Shown: positions 44,465-53,148, counted from the first letter of the stretch. The stretch: 64,000 nucleotides of DNA from XYD12-FULL-36-8 sp964391015 (GCA_964391015.1 CAYMKU010000002.1:62001-126000); one strand, 5' to 3'. Program-made: numbers and translations. The notes: a model not told the origin generated them from the letters alone.

Positions 44465-46684
44465 ATGATGACAATAAATTATTTAAAGGCACGCATGCTT
44501 TTTCTGCTCACGTTATTTTTAAGCCAACTTGTTATTGGACAAACAAAAACGAGAATCGAGGGACAAGTAACAGATTCAAAAAACAATCCGCTTGCTTACG
44601 TGAATGTATTTCTTCTAAACAAAACAGATGGTGCGATGAGTGATGAAGAAGGAAACTTCTCATTTATTACATTTGAAAAAGGAAAGGCAATATTGACTGC
44701 GAGCATGGTTGGCTATGAAAAATTTCAACAGGAACTTGAATTGACAGAAAGTCGCTTGGAAATAAATATTCAATTGGAAGAAAAAGCCGTCAGTTTGAAA
44801 GAAGCGATTGTTACTGGAAGCTCCTATGGTTCAGAAAAGGAAAAGGGATTGGTAATAAGCCGTATTGATGTATTAACTACTCCCGGCGGTGCAGCAGATA
44901 TTTTTCAATCATTAAAAACTTTACCCGGATTAACACAAGTTTCTGAAAGTGCCGAACTTTACATTCGCGGCGGTGATCCGATTGAATCGCTTACAATGAT
45001 TGATGGAGCCATTGTTTATCACCCCTACACTTTTGAATCGGCTTACGGCGGATTATTCTCCAATCTGAATCAAAGCGCTGTTAAAGGAATGTATTTCTCA
45101 AGCGGCGGTTTTTCTTCTAAGTACGGAAATGCTTTGTCGGGTGTATTGGATATTGAGACTCGAAATCAACCTTCAGCTTACAAATATCAGCTTGGACTAT
45201 CATTAGCCAACGCATCTCTTTCTGTTGATTTCCCGATTGAGAAAGAAAAATTAGGATTATACTTTGACATCAGGCAAAGTTTTACTAAGCCAATCTTCTG
45301 GCTGAACGGAGGAGGTGACAGATTAGTTGCAGCACCAGCTTCTAAAAATGGAACTGGTGGAATTGTTTACTCTTACTCACAAACAGGACGACTTAAGTTG
45401 TTTGGAATAATTGCCGATGATGAACAAGGAGTAAAAGTTGAACGTGCGGAATATACTGGCACATTCAATGGTAATACGAAAAACTATTTTGCAAATTTGC
45501 AAAACACGGATATTCTTCTTGGATTTATTGTTATGAAGAATAGTCTTTCCTACAACAAATATTCAAATCAGTGGCAGCTTGGTTTGCTTGACATAACAAA
45601 AACAGATTACGTTTATTCTTTCCGAAACGAATTCGAAATGTCAATAAGCACTTCAAGCAAGATTCTATTTGGTGGAGAATTTGAAAGAAGGAAAGTGAAC
45701 TACTTAGGAAAAATTCCCGAAGAAGATTTTAACATCAATCCAGATGGGCGGGCTAAAGTAATTGATGCCTCATTTTTCGGTTCACGCTTTGGTTTTTACA
45801 GCGAACTTCAATCGGCAAATCCATTTAGCCTAAATAATTTTTCGCTGACTGCTGGGCTAAGATACGATAGAATAGCTGACTTGAATTTAAGCTGGATAGA
45901 TCCTCGCACAAGTTTAGGTTATAAACTAAGCGATAAATCAACTATAAAATTAGGATGGGGAATTTTTCACCAGCTTCCTGATCCAAGATTGTTCAGCCCA
46001 ATTGACGGCAACCCAAATTTAACTGCGATGAGGTCCGAGCATGTTATTCTATCTTACGATTACAATCTTGATGAACAGAATTCGTTTAGAGCAGAATTAT
46101 ATCACAAGAAGTACAGCAATCTTCCGAAGGAAAATTCAATTTTAAACTACGATAACTGCGGATACGGTTTTGCAAACGGAGTTGATATTATTCTAAAAGG
46201 AAATTTACCGCTAAATATTTCCGGATGGATATCCTATGGGTACATTAACACAAAAAGATTTTGGATGAACTTTGACGAATTGACAAGCAGCTCGTTCGAC
46301 ATAACTCATAATCTTACTTTGGTTCTTAAATATAATTTATCAGATTCATGGCAGATTGGTGTAAATGCTAAATACGCAACCGGCAGACCTTACACACCGA
46401 TTGTTTCTTCACATTACAGAAACGATCTAAACATTTATGAACCGATTTATGCACCAACAAATTCAAGCAGATATCCTGATTACAAACGCGTTGATTTGCG
46501 GTTGACTTATTTTAATCAATTGTTTGGAAGCATTCCGTTTGTTGCATACATGGAGGGATTAAACATTTTGAATTTCAATAATATTTTCGGATACACTTAT
46601 TCAACCGATTATTCTAAACGAAAAGAAATACAAAGTTACTTTGGACAAAGAATGCTTGTGTTTGGGTTTATGTTGACAATGTGA
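44465..46684 (+). CDS. TonB-dependent outer-membrane receptor with carboxypeptidase-regulatory-like domain
   Basis: A 739-residue outer-membrane protein. A signal peptide (hydrophobic core ~12-25) precedes an N-terminal CarboxypepD_reg-like beta-sandwich (RIEGQVTDSKNNPLAYVNVFLL ~30-110), a plug domain (LKTLPGLTQVSESAELYIRGGDPIESLTMIDGA) and a beta-barrel that ends with an aromatic-type strand (MLVFGFMLTM). It takes up large substrates with TonB energy; no SusD partner is adjacent, so it is not a classical SusCD pair. The ligand is unknown. Confidence 0.9.
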   Translation: MMTINYLKARMLFLLTLFLSQLVIGQTKTRIEGQVTDSKNNPLAYVNVFLLNKTDGAMSDEEGNFSFITFEKGKAILTASMVGYEKFQQELELTESRLEINIQLEEKAVSLKEAIVTGSSYGSEKEKGLVISRIDVLTTPGGAADIFQSLKTLPGLTQVSESAELYIRGGDPIESLTMIDGAIVYHPYTFESAYGGLFSNLNQSAVKGMYFSSGGFSSKYGNALSGVLDIETRNQPSAYKYQLGLSLANASLSVDFPIEKEKLGLYFDIRQSFTKPIFWLNGGGDRLVAAPASKNGTGGIVYSYSQTGRLKLFGIIADDEQGVKVERAEYTGTFNGNTKNYFANLQNTDILLGFIVMKNSLSYNKYSNQWQLGLLDITKTDYVYSFRNEFEMSISTSSKILFGGEFERRKVNYLGKIPEEDFNINPDGRAKVIDASFFGSRFGFYSELQSANPFSLNNFSLTAGLRYDRIADLNLSWIDPRTSLGYKLSDKSTIKLGWGIFHQLPDPRLFSPIDGNPNLTAMRSEHVILSYDYNLDEQNSFRAELYHKKYSNLPKENSILNYDNCGYGFANGVDIILKGNLPLNISGWISYGYINTKRFWMNFDELTSSSFDITHNLTLVLKYNLSDSWQIGVNAKYATGRPYTPIVSSHYRNDLNIYEPIYAPTNSSRYPDYKRVDLRLTYFNQLFGSIPFVAYMEGLNILNFNNIFGYTYSTDYSKRKEIQSYFGQRMLVFGFMLTM

Positions 46685-46709
46685 GACTCTAAGCGCAGGC
46701 TTATCAGCA

Positions 46710-46771
46710 AATGGATGCAATATGCCTGTCCGCCTCTGGCGGACAGGATGCAGGATATGGGATTTCAGATA
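46710..46771. repeat. GC-rich hairpin set within a GGAT-type repeat
   Basis: CCTGTCCGCC (46725-46734) and GGCGGACAGG (46738-46747) form a perfect 10-base stem with a 3-base loop. The flanks read GGATGCAATATG and ATGCAGGATATGGG, so the hairpin looks inserted in a GGAT-type unit with ATG on both sides, a possible 3-base target duplication. Confidence 0.65.
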
Positions 46772-46843
46772 AAAGAGTATTGCCGGTTTTTTTCATTCAC
46801 TCATTCCCGCCAAATTCGGGATTACGTTCATCCATTCAGCATA

Positions 46844-47419
46844 TCACACAATTCCCGGCGGAATATTTTTCTTTGCGCGTTCCAGGACTAACAGTATTCG
46901 CTTATTCTTTGTCTCTTCACGCTTAGCGTAGTTCACCCAAAAGATGTATGTGTTCTGATAGCTCTTGCCGAAGTTCTGGAAATTCTTCCAAGCTTCTTTA
47001 TCAGACATTAACACTTTTTTCATTTCAGGCGGCATTATATTTTCAACCTCGAATGAGTATGCTTTATTCCACCAGCCGGATTTCTTTGCATCTTTAATTT
47101 TAATTAAACCCGCATCAGTCATTTTATCTTGCTCAATCATTCGCTTTGCCCGTTCTTTATTCACCTTAGACCAAATGCTTTTGGGTTTCCTCGGAGTGAA
47201 TCTTTGTGCATGCTTCTCATCATCAATTCTTTTTACAATACCGTCAATCCAGCCAAAGCAGAGAGATTCTTCTACAGCTTCTGCATAACGTACACTTTTT
47301 TTATTCGTGTGAACTTTGTAAAACATAAGCCAAAGCTCTTTTTGCTTGGCATGGTTTCTCTCTAGCCATTTTCGGAATTCATTACGGTTCTTAAAATGTT
47401 TTGGGTTTGTTATTTGCAT
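46844..47419 (-). CDS. YdeI/OmpD-associated family protein
   Basis: A 191-residue cytosolic protein of the YdeI family (sometimes called bacteriocin-protection proteins). Motifs are FRKWLERNHAKQKELWLMFYKVHTNKKSVRYAEAVEESLCFGWIDGIVKRIDDE, RFTPRKPKSIWSKVNKERAKRMI and the C-terminal YWVNYAKREETKNKRI segment, the last shared in kind with the 8875-9489 protein. The biochemical role is not established. It is a single gene convergent with the TonB receptor. Confidence 0.88.
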   Translation of the reverse strand: MQITNPKHFKNRNEFRKWLERNHAKQKELWLMFYKVHTNKKSVRYAEAVEESLCFGWIDGIVKRIDDEKHAQRFTPRKPKSIWSKVNKERAKRMIEQDKMTDAGLIKIKDAKKSGWWNKAYSFEVENIMPPEMKKVLMSDKEAWKNFQNFGKSYQNTYIFWVNYAKREETKNKRILLVLERAKKNIPPGIV

Positions 47420-47523
47420 TTGCTCTCTACGATTAATTGATGAAGAGTAAGATTAAAAGAAAGAGAAAGAATATTTATAATTGTCATTTTCGATCAACCG
47501 TTTAACTGATCGTTACTTTTGCA

Positions 47524-47573
47524 GTCACACTTCGACCTGCCTGCAGCAGGCAAGCAAGCAAGCTCAGTGTGAC
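47524..47573. repeat. Nested hairpin repeat (GTCACACT arms with inserted GC palindrome)
   Basis: Outer arms GTCACACT (47524-47531) and AGTGTGAC (47566-47573) enclose CCTGCCTGCAGCAGG (47536-47550) and three CAAG-type units. Removing the core leaves a plain TCGA...AGCTCAGTGTGAC hairpin. The core begins CCTGCCT, the same opening seen, on the other strand, in the core at 37121-37158. Confidence 0.65.
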
Positions 47574-47616
47574 AAAATCATTCAACCATTCGCCAAAAGG
47601 TCCTTCGGACAACCAT

Positions 47617-47802
47617 TCACTCATTTGGTGGTATAGCCAGCGGCGTGGGATTTTCCTTCTGCCTTCCCGCTTTTTTTAGCGCTTCCTTCAGCAGAAACTC
47701 AATCTGGGCATTGATGCTTCGTAAATCATCAGCCGCCCATTTTTCAAGAGCGGCGTAAATGCTTTCATCTATTCTTAAAAGAAATTTTTTCTTTTCAGCC
47801 AT
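47617..47802 (-). CDS. Arc-like ribbon-helix-helix protein
   Basis: A 61-residue protein with an Arc/MetJ-type ribbon-helix-helix fold: KFLLRIDESIYAALEKWAADDLRSINAQIEFLLKEAL. The first strand (KFLLRID) would insert in the DNA major groove. It is the last gene of a three-gene minus-strand unit with the SPFH protein and the 169-residue protein, with a 3-base gap. The common annotation is Arc-family DNA-binding protein. No toxin gene is adjacent, and it probably regulates its own operon; that is inference. Confidence 0.8.
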   Translation of the reverse strand: MAEKKKFLLRIDESIYAALEKWAADDLRSINAQIEFLLKEALKKAGRQKENPTPLAIPPNE

Positions 47803-47805
47803 AAC

Positions 47806-48315
47806 TTAACCCGATGATCTGCGTCTGCTTCTGTTAAGCTCAACATAAATTATCAGCAATAAAATCCACGGATGCTCATCAAGCATTTCAGATCTTTTTT
47901 CTATTTGAATTTCATATTTAGTTTTTATATTCATCTTCCTGTTCAGCACAGCTAACTGCGACCCATAATTGTCTAAAAGTCCAACCGTTGTTCTAAAAAA
48001 GCTCGAACTAAAAGTAACGCCACCTCCTCGTGGAAGCGCCATCCTTTCTTTTCTTTTAAATACTGCCGGTTTAAAGCTAGCAACAGGTAATTCTCTTCCG
48101 GCTTCACGGATTTCAATCAGATGCTTCCACCACTTAGGCTCATAAAACTCCCACCTTTTATCAAATATCTTCACATCGGCTTTTACACTAAAAAATTTGG
48201 GATATGTTAGTGACCCAATAACTTCATTGCCATCGCGCAGCTCAAAGCTTCGCTTCCAAAGCGACGGCTGAATAAACTGTAAAGTTTTTCCGAAATAATC
48301 TGAGAATGTTTTCAT
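47806..48315 (-). CDS. Hypothetical protein between SPFH and Arc-like genes
   Basis: A 169-residue protein I do not recognise. It is rich in aromatic and basic residues (WKRSFELRDGNEVIGSLTYPKF, then KRWEFYEPKWWKHLIEIREAGR), with regularly spaced strand-like segments suggesting a beta-rich domain, and ends with a hydrophobic stretch (WILLLIIYVELNRSRRRSSG) of about 11 residues that could contact membrane. Placed 3 bases before the Arc-like gene and 57 bases after the SPFH gene, it likely works with the SPFH protein. Confidence 0.65.
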   Translation of the reverse strand: MKTFSDYFGKTLQFIQPSLWKRSFELRDGNEVIGSLTYPKFFSVKADVKIFDKRWEFYEPKWWKHLIEIREAGRELPVASFKPAVFKRKERMALPRGGGVTFSSSFFRTTVGLLDNYGSQLAVLNRKMNIKTKYEIQIEKRSEMLDEHPWILLLIIYVELNRSRRRSSG

Positions 48316-48331
48316 GATTTATTTTTTCTTC

Positions 48332-48360
48332 TGTCATGCTGAAACAAGTTCAGCATGACA
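48332..48360. repeat. Perfect 12-base-stem hairpin inside the SPFH operon
   Basis: TGTCATGCTGAA (48332-48343) and TTCAGCATGACA (48349-48360) form a perfect stem with a 5-base loop. Neither strand carries a T-run after it, so it is a REP-like repeat, not a terminator. It lies in the 57 bases between the SPFH gene and the 169-residue gene. Confidence 0.85.
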
Positions 48361-48372
48361 ACTAAAAACAAT

Positions 48373-49248
48373 TTACTGATACAGCGTACCCGTGTTAATA
48401 ACAGGTTGAGCTTGGCTTTCCGATACTAATGCAACCATTAAGTTGTTCACCATCGTTGCTTTTTTATCTTCGTCGAGCTTAACAATATTGTGCGAACTTA
48501 AAGCATTAAGAGCCATTTCAACCATACCCACGGCACCTTCAACTATTTTTTGTCTTGCAGCAATGATTGCCTGTGCCTGCTGTCTGCGCAGCATTGCCTG
48601 TGCAATTTCCTGCGCATAAGCAAGATGGCTGATTCTTGATTCAAGAATATCAACACCAGCAACTTCCAATCTCGTTTGCAAAGTGTTCTTCAAGCTTTCC
48701 GCTATAACTTGCGGGGTTCCTCGAAGAGACGGCTTGTCTTCTTCATTTACATCATAAGGATATTCAGATGCAAGAGTTCTTATTGCAGTCTCGCTTTGGA
48801 TATCAACGAACTGTTCATAGTTCTCCACGTCAAACACAGCTTTCGCAGAATCAATCACCTTCCAAACTATAACTGCACCAATTTCAATTGGATTCCCGTG
48901 AAGATCGTTTACTTTTATTTTCTGACTGTTGAAGTTTCTAATTCTCAATGAAACTTTTTTTCTGACAGTGAAAGGATTAACCCACCAGAAACCGGAGTCT
49001 CTTACTGTTCCCGTGTATTTACCAAAGAGAATTAGTACGCGCGAGTCATTTGGCTGAACGACAGAAAATCCTATTAACATTAAAATGATTATTAGCAGCA
49101 TCGGCATGAAAAACCATAAAATTTGTGTGTCCTCAGTATTCACCATTTTGATGAACAGATAAACTTCCAACACAATTAGAGCAATTAAGACAAACAGCAT
49201 TAAAAAGCCATTTAATTTGTTAGCTGGTTTTTCAGATATTTTTTCCAT
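48373..49248 (-). CDS. SPFH/band-7 domain membrane protein
   Basis: A 291-residue protein with two N-terminal membrane helices (~13-34 and ~42-63) and a cytosolic SPFH domain (VVQPNDSRVLILFGKYTGTVRDSGFWWVNPF, RNFNSQKIKVNDLHGNPIEIGAVIVWKV), followed by an Ala-rich coiled coil (YAQEIAQAMLRRQQAQAIIAARQKIVEGAVGMVEMAL). This is the YdjF/HflK-type bacterial layout that organises membrane microdomains. Its promoter and an AAGGAG ribosome-binding site are clear. The operon with the unknown and Arc-like genes is a recurrent arrangement in related bacteria, as far as I recall. Confidence 0.88.
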   Translation of the reverse strand: MEKISEKPANKLNGFLMLFVLIALIVLEVYLFIKMVNTEDTQILWFFMPMLLIIILMLIGFSVVQPNDSRVLILFGKYTGTVRDSGFWWVNPFTVRKKVSLRIRNFNSQKIKVNDLHGNPIEIGAVIVWKVIDSAKAVFDVENYEQFVDIQSETAIRTLASEYPYDVNEEDKPSLRGTPQVIAESLKNTLQTRLEVAGVDILESRISHLAYAQEIAQAMLRRQQAQAIIAARQKIVEGAVGMVEMALNALSSHNIVKLDEDKKATMVNNLMVALVSESQAQPVINTGTLYQ

Positions 49249-49278
49249 GTTATACTCCTTAATATTATTGCTATTGTA

Positions 49279-49307
49279 ATGATATCATATTGATAGCAAA
49301 AAATCAA
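49279..49307 (-). promoter_or_regulatory. Promoter of the SPFH operon
   Basis: On the minus strand TTGATT (49307-49302) is separated by 17 bases from TATCAT (49284-49279). The start codon at 49248 follows AAGGAG. Confidence 0.55.
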
Positions 49308-49400
49308 GTGAATATTCAATAGACCTAAAAAAGCTTGAAAATCAAAATATTTTTATATCTTTATCAGGTATTTATCAACAAAACGTAAAAGGAGGACCTA

Positions 49401-49805
49401 ATGGATATACTAAACACAGTAAAGTCTGTTTTGGGCGGAGGTGCAGGAGATAAACAGCCCGACCTCATGTCCGCAGTAATGAATCTGGTAGGTGGTCAAA
49501 GTGGCGGGTTGGGTGGTTTCGTTCAACAGTTTGCAGCAAAGGGATTGGGAGATGTTGCGCAATCATGGGTAAGCACCGGAAAGAATCTTCCTATCTCACA
49601 GGATCAACTTAAAAGCGTGCTTGGTTCTGATGTTGTTTCGGGGCTTGCATCCAAACTCGGAATTGACAGCAGTGCACTGACAGGGCAGCTATCAAATTTG
49701 CTTCCGCAGGTAGTTGATAAACTTACTCCTGACGGAAAAATTCCTGAGGGCGATATTGTAAGTCAAGGAATGAATTTGCTTGGCGGATTATTCGGTAAGA
49801 AATAA
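49401..49805 (+). CDS. YidB/DUF937-family protein
   Basis: A 134-residue glycine-rich cytosolic protein of the YidB type: GGLGGFVQQFAAKGLGDVAQSWVSTGKNLPISQDQLKSVLGSDVVSGLASKLGI and SNLLPQVVDKLTPDGKIPEGD. These motifs define the family, whose function is unknown; the helical core is thought to self-associate. It has a strong AAGGAGG ribosome-binding site and its own terminator at 49829-49858, so it is monocistronic. Confidence 0.9.
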   Translation: MDILNTVKSVLGGGAGDKQPDLMSAVMNLVGGQSGGLGGFVQQFAAKGLGDVAQSWVSTGKNLPISQDQLKSVLGSDVVSGLASKLGIDSSALTGQLSNLLPQVVDKLTPDGKIPEGDIVSQGMNLLGGLFGKK

Positions 49806-49828
49806 CTTAAACAAAGTATTTAAACTTT

Positions 49829-49858
49829 AAGCCGTAGTAGAAATGCTACGGCTTTTTT
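49829..49858 (+). terminator. Rho-independent terminator of the YidB-like gene
   Basis: AAGCCGTAG (49829-49837) and CTACGGCTT (49846-49854) form a perfect 9-base stem with an 8-base loop, followed by TTTT. Confidence 0.9.
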
Positions 49859-49915
49859 ATTTTAACCTAGCTTCTTAACAAATTAAGATTATTTCAAACA
49901 AGTAGGTTAAAAGAA

Positions 49916-50692
49916 ATGAACGCGAATAAGAAACAATGGTACGAGTCATTATTTGAAAACTATGGAAAAACTTATGACAGGGAAAGTTTTACTCAAGGGA
50001 CAATCGGTGAATGTGATTTTATTGAGAGAGAACTTAACTTCAACAAGTCACTTAAAATTCTTGATGTTGGATGTGGAACAGGAAGACACTCGATTGAGCT
50101 GTCGAAAAGGGACTACTCCGTTACCGGAATAGATTTATCTGAATCTCAGCTTGCATGCGCTCGTGAAAAGGCAAACAAGAATAACCTTAAAATAGAATTT
50201 CTAAAGCATGATGCAAGAAGAAATCTGCCATTCAATAATGAATTTGACGCGGCAATCATGCTCTGCGAAGGCGGGTTTCCCTTAATGGAAACAGATGAGA
50301 TGAATTTTGAAATATTGAAGAGTGTTACTAAATCGCTGAAAGCCAAAGCAAAATTTATTTTCACAACTTTGAACGGATTATTCCCGCTGTATCATTCGGT
50401 TGAAAAATTTTGCGCTACTAATTCTGTTGGTGATAACACCACTTACAGAAGCAATACTTTTGACTTGATGACTTTCCGTGATTATAACGTTACAGAAATT
50501 GTAGATGATTTCGGGGAAAAAAAATCACTTGATTGCAATGAACGATACTACGTACCGAGCGAAATAACCTGGCTGTTAAAGACACTGGGCTACAATAAAA
50601 TCGAAATCTTTGGTGCAAGGCTTGGCGCCTTTTCGAGAAACGATAAGCTGACAACAGAAGATTTTGAAATGCTTGTAATAGCCGAGAAGTAA
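49916..50692 (+). CDS. Class I SAM-dependent methyltransferase (first of two)
   Basis: A 258-residue cytosolic methyltransferase. Motif I is ILDVGCGTGRHSIELS (about residues 48-63), motif II acidic is GIDLSESQL, and NNEFDAAIMLCEGGFPL is the post-II segment. The substrate is unknown; the small-molecule type (methyltransf_11/25) is favoured by size. The stop codon is 2 bases before the next methyltransferase gene, so the two form an operon, but sequence similarity between them is limited to the shared fold. Confidence 0.85.
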   Translation: MNANKKQWYESLFENYGKTYDRESFTQGTIGECDFIERELNFNKSLKILDVGCGTGRHSIELSKRDYSVTGIDLSESQLACAREKANKNNLKIEFLKHDARRNLPFNNEFDAAIMLCEGGFPLMETDEMNFEILKSVTKSLKAKAKFIFTTLNGLFPLYHSVEKFCATNSVGDNTTYRSNTFDLMTFRDYNVTEIVDDFGEKKSLDCNERYYVPSEITWLLKTLGYNKIEIFGARLGAFSRNDKLTTEDFEMLVIAEK

Positions 50693-50694
50693 CA

Positions 50695-51474
50695 ATGGCA
50701 GATTCTATTTCTCTCGAAGAATGCGTTGTTGCAGCAATGGATGGTACAGATAAGGAACTTTTTCCTTTTCTTCCATACATATTGCAAGACACGTGGGAAA
50801 TTGGCGCCGATCCCGAAATAATTATCTCGCTCATTCAAAAGCACATGTCAAATTTTTCCAAACTGAATGTTCTCGATTTGGGTTGCGGAAAAGGTGCGGT
50901 TTCTGTCATGCTGGCGAGTAAACTAAAATGCAGCTGCCATGGGATTGATGCAGTACCGGAATTTATTAATGAAGCAAATAAAAAAGCTAAGGAATATTCG
51001 GTCAATCACCTTTGCAAATTTGAGGTTGATGACATAAGGATTAAAATTAAAACTTTACCCCGGCATGATATCATTATTCTCGGTGCAATTGGACCCGTTT
51101 TCGGAGATTGCTATTCAACACTAACCGTACTTTCTAATAATATTAGTCCTGATGGAGTCATAGTAATTGACGATGGTTATATTGAAAACAGCGGCAGCTT
51201 TACTCATCCTTTAATTCTAAAACAAGATGAACTTCACCGGCAAATTGAAGCAGCCGGAATGAGGCTTGTTGATGAAGCAATTATCGGAAAAAATGAAATA
51301 AGATACTCTGATGATCAGATCTTTTCGTGTTTAAAGAAAAGATGCTTAGAATTAATGGAAATGCATCCCGAAAAACATAATTTGTTTGAAGCTTACATCA
51401 AAAAACAAGAAGTAGAAAACGATGTGCTTGAAAATAAAATTGTATGCTCAACTTTAGTTATAAAAAAAATATGA
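50695..51474 (+). CDS. Class I SAM-dependent methyltransferase (second of two)
   Basis: A 259-residue methyltransferase with motif I VLDLGCGKGAVSVMLA (~residues 59-75), motif II HGIDAVPEFINEA and PRHDIIILGAIGPVFGD. A long N-terminal segment precedes the Rossmann fold, and the C-terminal helical extension (CLKKRCLELMEMHPEKHNLFE) may recognise the substrate. It directly follows the first methyltransferase (2-base gap). The substrate is not evident from either protein or neighbours. Confidence 0.83.
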   Translation: MADSISLEECVVAAMDGTDKELFPFLPYILQDTWEIGADPEIIISLIQKHMSNFSKLNVLDLGCGKGAVSVMLASKLKCSCHGIDAVPEFINEANKKAKEYSVNHLCKFEVDDIRIKIKTLPRHDIIILGAIGPVFGDCYSTLTVLSNNISPDGVIVIDDGYIENSGSFTHPLILKQDELHRQIEAAGMRLVDEAIIGKNEIRYSDDQIFSCLKKRCLELMEMHPEKHNLFEAYIKKQEVENDVLENKIVCSTLVIKKI

Positions 51475-51597
51475 ATGTAAAACCATGCCCTTGCAAATAA
51501 CAAAAAGCAAAAAATGCCTGGAAACCACTAATAGAAAGGGGTGTAAAAATTGTACCCGAAGAAGTTGAAATATTATAAAAACATTATAGGAGTAATT

Positions 51598-52032
51598 ATG
51601 AAAACGTATTTTCTTATACTATTCAGTATCATAGCTTTTTCTTGTGCACCGCAGATTGACATGGAAAAAGTGAAGCAAGAAATTTTTAATGCTGAAAAAT
51701 CTTTTGAAAAAATGTGTGCCGAGAAGAGTATCGCTGAAGGTTTCTACTTTTTTGCTGATGACAGCGCAGTTATAAAAAGACAAAACGATACTTTGATTGT
51801 CGGTAAAGAAAACATTAAGAAATATTATGATAAAGATTTTTATAAAAATGCTTCGGTAAAATGGACTCCCGACTTTATCGATGTTTCCTACGATGGCAGC
51901 ATGGCATATACCTATGGCAAATATGTGTGGACGGCTAAAGACAAAAATGGAAATCCTTCTGAGTTTAGAGGTGTCTTTCACACTGTCTGGAAAAAACAAG
52001 CAGGCAACAGCTGGAAATATGTTTGGGACTGA
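51598..52032 (+). CDS. Small lipoprotein with NTF2-like (DUF4440/SnoaL) domain
   Basis: A 144-residue predicted lipoprotein. I place the start at ATG 51598, preceded by TAGGAG; upstream in-frame residues have no signal character. The signal core (YFLILFSIIAF) ends with lipobox FSC, so Cys12 would be lipidated. The mature domain (EIFNAEKSFEKMCAEKSIAEGFYFFADDSAVIKR, then YTYGKYVWTAKDKNGN and HTVWKKQAGNSWKYVWD) resembles DUF4440 NTF2-like proteins. Its function is unknown. It stands alone. Confidence 0.8.
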   Translation: MKTYFLILFSIIAFSCAPQIDMEKVKQEIFNAEKSFEKMCAEKSIAEGFYFFADDSAVIKRQNDTLIVGKENIKKYYDKDFYKNASVKWTPDFIDVSYDGSMAYTYGKYVWTAKDKNGNPSEFRGVFHTVWKKQAGNSWKYVWD

Positions 52033-52395
52033 TTTTTTAACAAGGAGAGTGTAGTAATAAGAGTAGTATAATAGCTTATACAAATACTTATTAGACAAAA
52101 AGGGTGACAGAAAAGTATAAAAATAGTCATTGCTAAGGAAGAATGACCGAAGCATTCTTTTGGTTTCTATTCAGAATTAGAGATGAATTCTCCCGATTTA
52201 TCCACCCTTGGTGAACAAGCTGAGATCGTGATGACAGAATAGTTTTTGAGACCCTCTCTTTTTTTACAATAATATTACATTCCTTGATTATTCAATCGTA
52301 GCGATTTTTTGTATTTTTGCTGACAGTAAAATGCAACACCTATCCAATAACCAATCTTAACATTCAATAAAAACCATAACAGGTAAGATTAGAAT
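52033..52395. other. Intergenic region before the acyl-ACP thioesterase gene
   Basis: About 360 bases without an ORF I can support. The segment 52260-52330 is T-rich and holds TATTTTTG (52312-52319), a possible -10 element for the thioesterase gene, but no -35 at 17 bases. No RNA gene or strong hairpin is seen. Confidence 0.4.
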
Positions 52396-53148
52396 ATGAG
52401 CAAATATTTTGAGAAAGAATTTGAACTACGTTATTTCGAAATGAATAATTTTGGCGAGGCATCCCCGACTACAATTTTAGCTTTGTTGGAAGAAACTGCT
52501 GCGGATCACTGCTATTCAATAGATTACAGTTTATATGATCTTCAGAAACAAAATATCGGCTGGGTTTTGCTTTCCGGCATCATTAAAATGGATCGCTATC
52601 CTATTTATAAAGAAAAAATTATCATTAGAACGTGGCTGTCAACTTATTCTTCAATTAGAGGATTTAGAGAAAATTTATTGTATGATGAAAAAAGAAATGT
52701 TATCGGCAGATCGAGAGGACTGTGGCTTTTCTTCGATACTAAAAGGAGAAGACCCATTCAAATTTTAGACAATATTTTACGGAGATGGTCTTTCGATGAA
52801 AATGTAAGCATAGAGCACGACATAACTAAGAAAATTGAACCAATTGAATCTTCAGCAAATACCCAAACATTTAAGGTAAGCAGATTCGATGTGGACTCGT
52901 ATGATCACGTAAATAATATCAGATATCTTTATTGGTTAATGGAGTCAATGCCTGAAGAAATTGCAAATAACTATTATTTACACTCAATTGACGGACGTTT
53001 TATGGCAGAAGCTCAATACGGCGACACTCTTATATCATTTACCGAGAAGGATGCTGCCGACAATTCCTTTATTCATACAATAAAAACACAATCGAATAAT
53101 AAAGTCTGCGCCTCGGCAAAAACAGTTTGGAAGAGGAGAGTAATATAG
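52396..53148 (+). CDS. Acyl-ACP thioesterase (FatA-like)
   Basis: A 250-residue thioesterase of the acyl-ACP thioesterase family, which releases free fatty acids from ACP. It has two hotdog-like halves: the first includes FGEASPTTILALLEETAADHCYSI and GWVLLSGIIKMDRYP, the second DVDSYDHVNNIRYLYWL, which carries the catalytic N and H residues of this family. Lipid-chain release in bacteria of this group feeds membrane or surface lipid remodelling. It is a single-gene unit with about 360 bases upstream. Confidence 0.85.
   Translation: MSKYFEKEFELRYFEMNNFGEASPTTILALLEETAADHCYSIDYSLYDLQKQNIGWVLLSGIIKMDRYPIYKEKIIIRTWLSTYSSIRGFRENLLYDEKRNVIGRSRGLWLFFDTKRRRPIQILDNILRRWSFDENVSIEHDITKKIEPIESSANTQTFKVSRFDVDSYDHVNNIRYLYWLMESMPEEIANNYYLHSIDGRFMAEAQYGDTLISFTEKDAADNSFIHTIKTQSNNKVCASAKTVWKRRVI

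Noticed and set aside
47617..47802. Arc-like protein as antitoxin
   Set aside because: Neighbours are an SPFH gene and an aromatic-rich unknown protein with no toxin features, and the group recurs as an SPFH operon.
48332..48360. Terminator inside the SPFH operon
   Set aside because: The 12-base hairpin is not followed by a T-run on either strand, and matches a repeat type more than a terminator.
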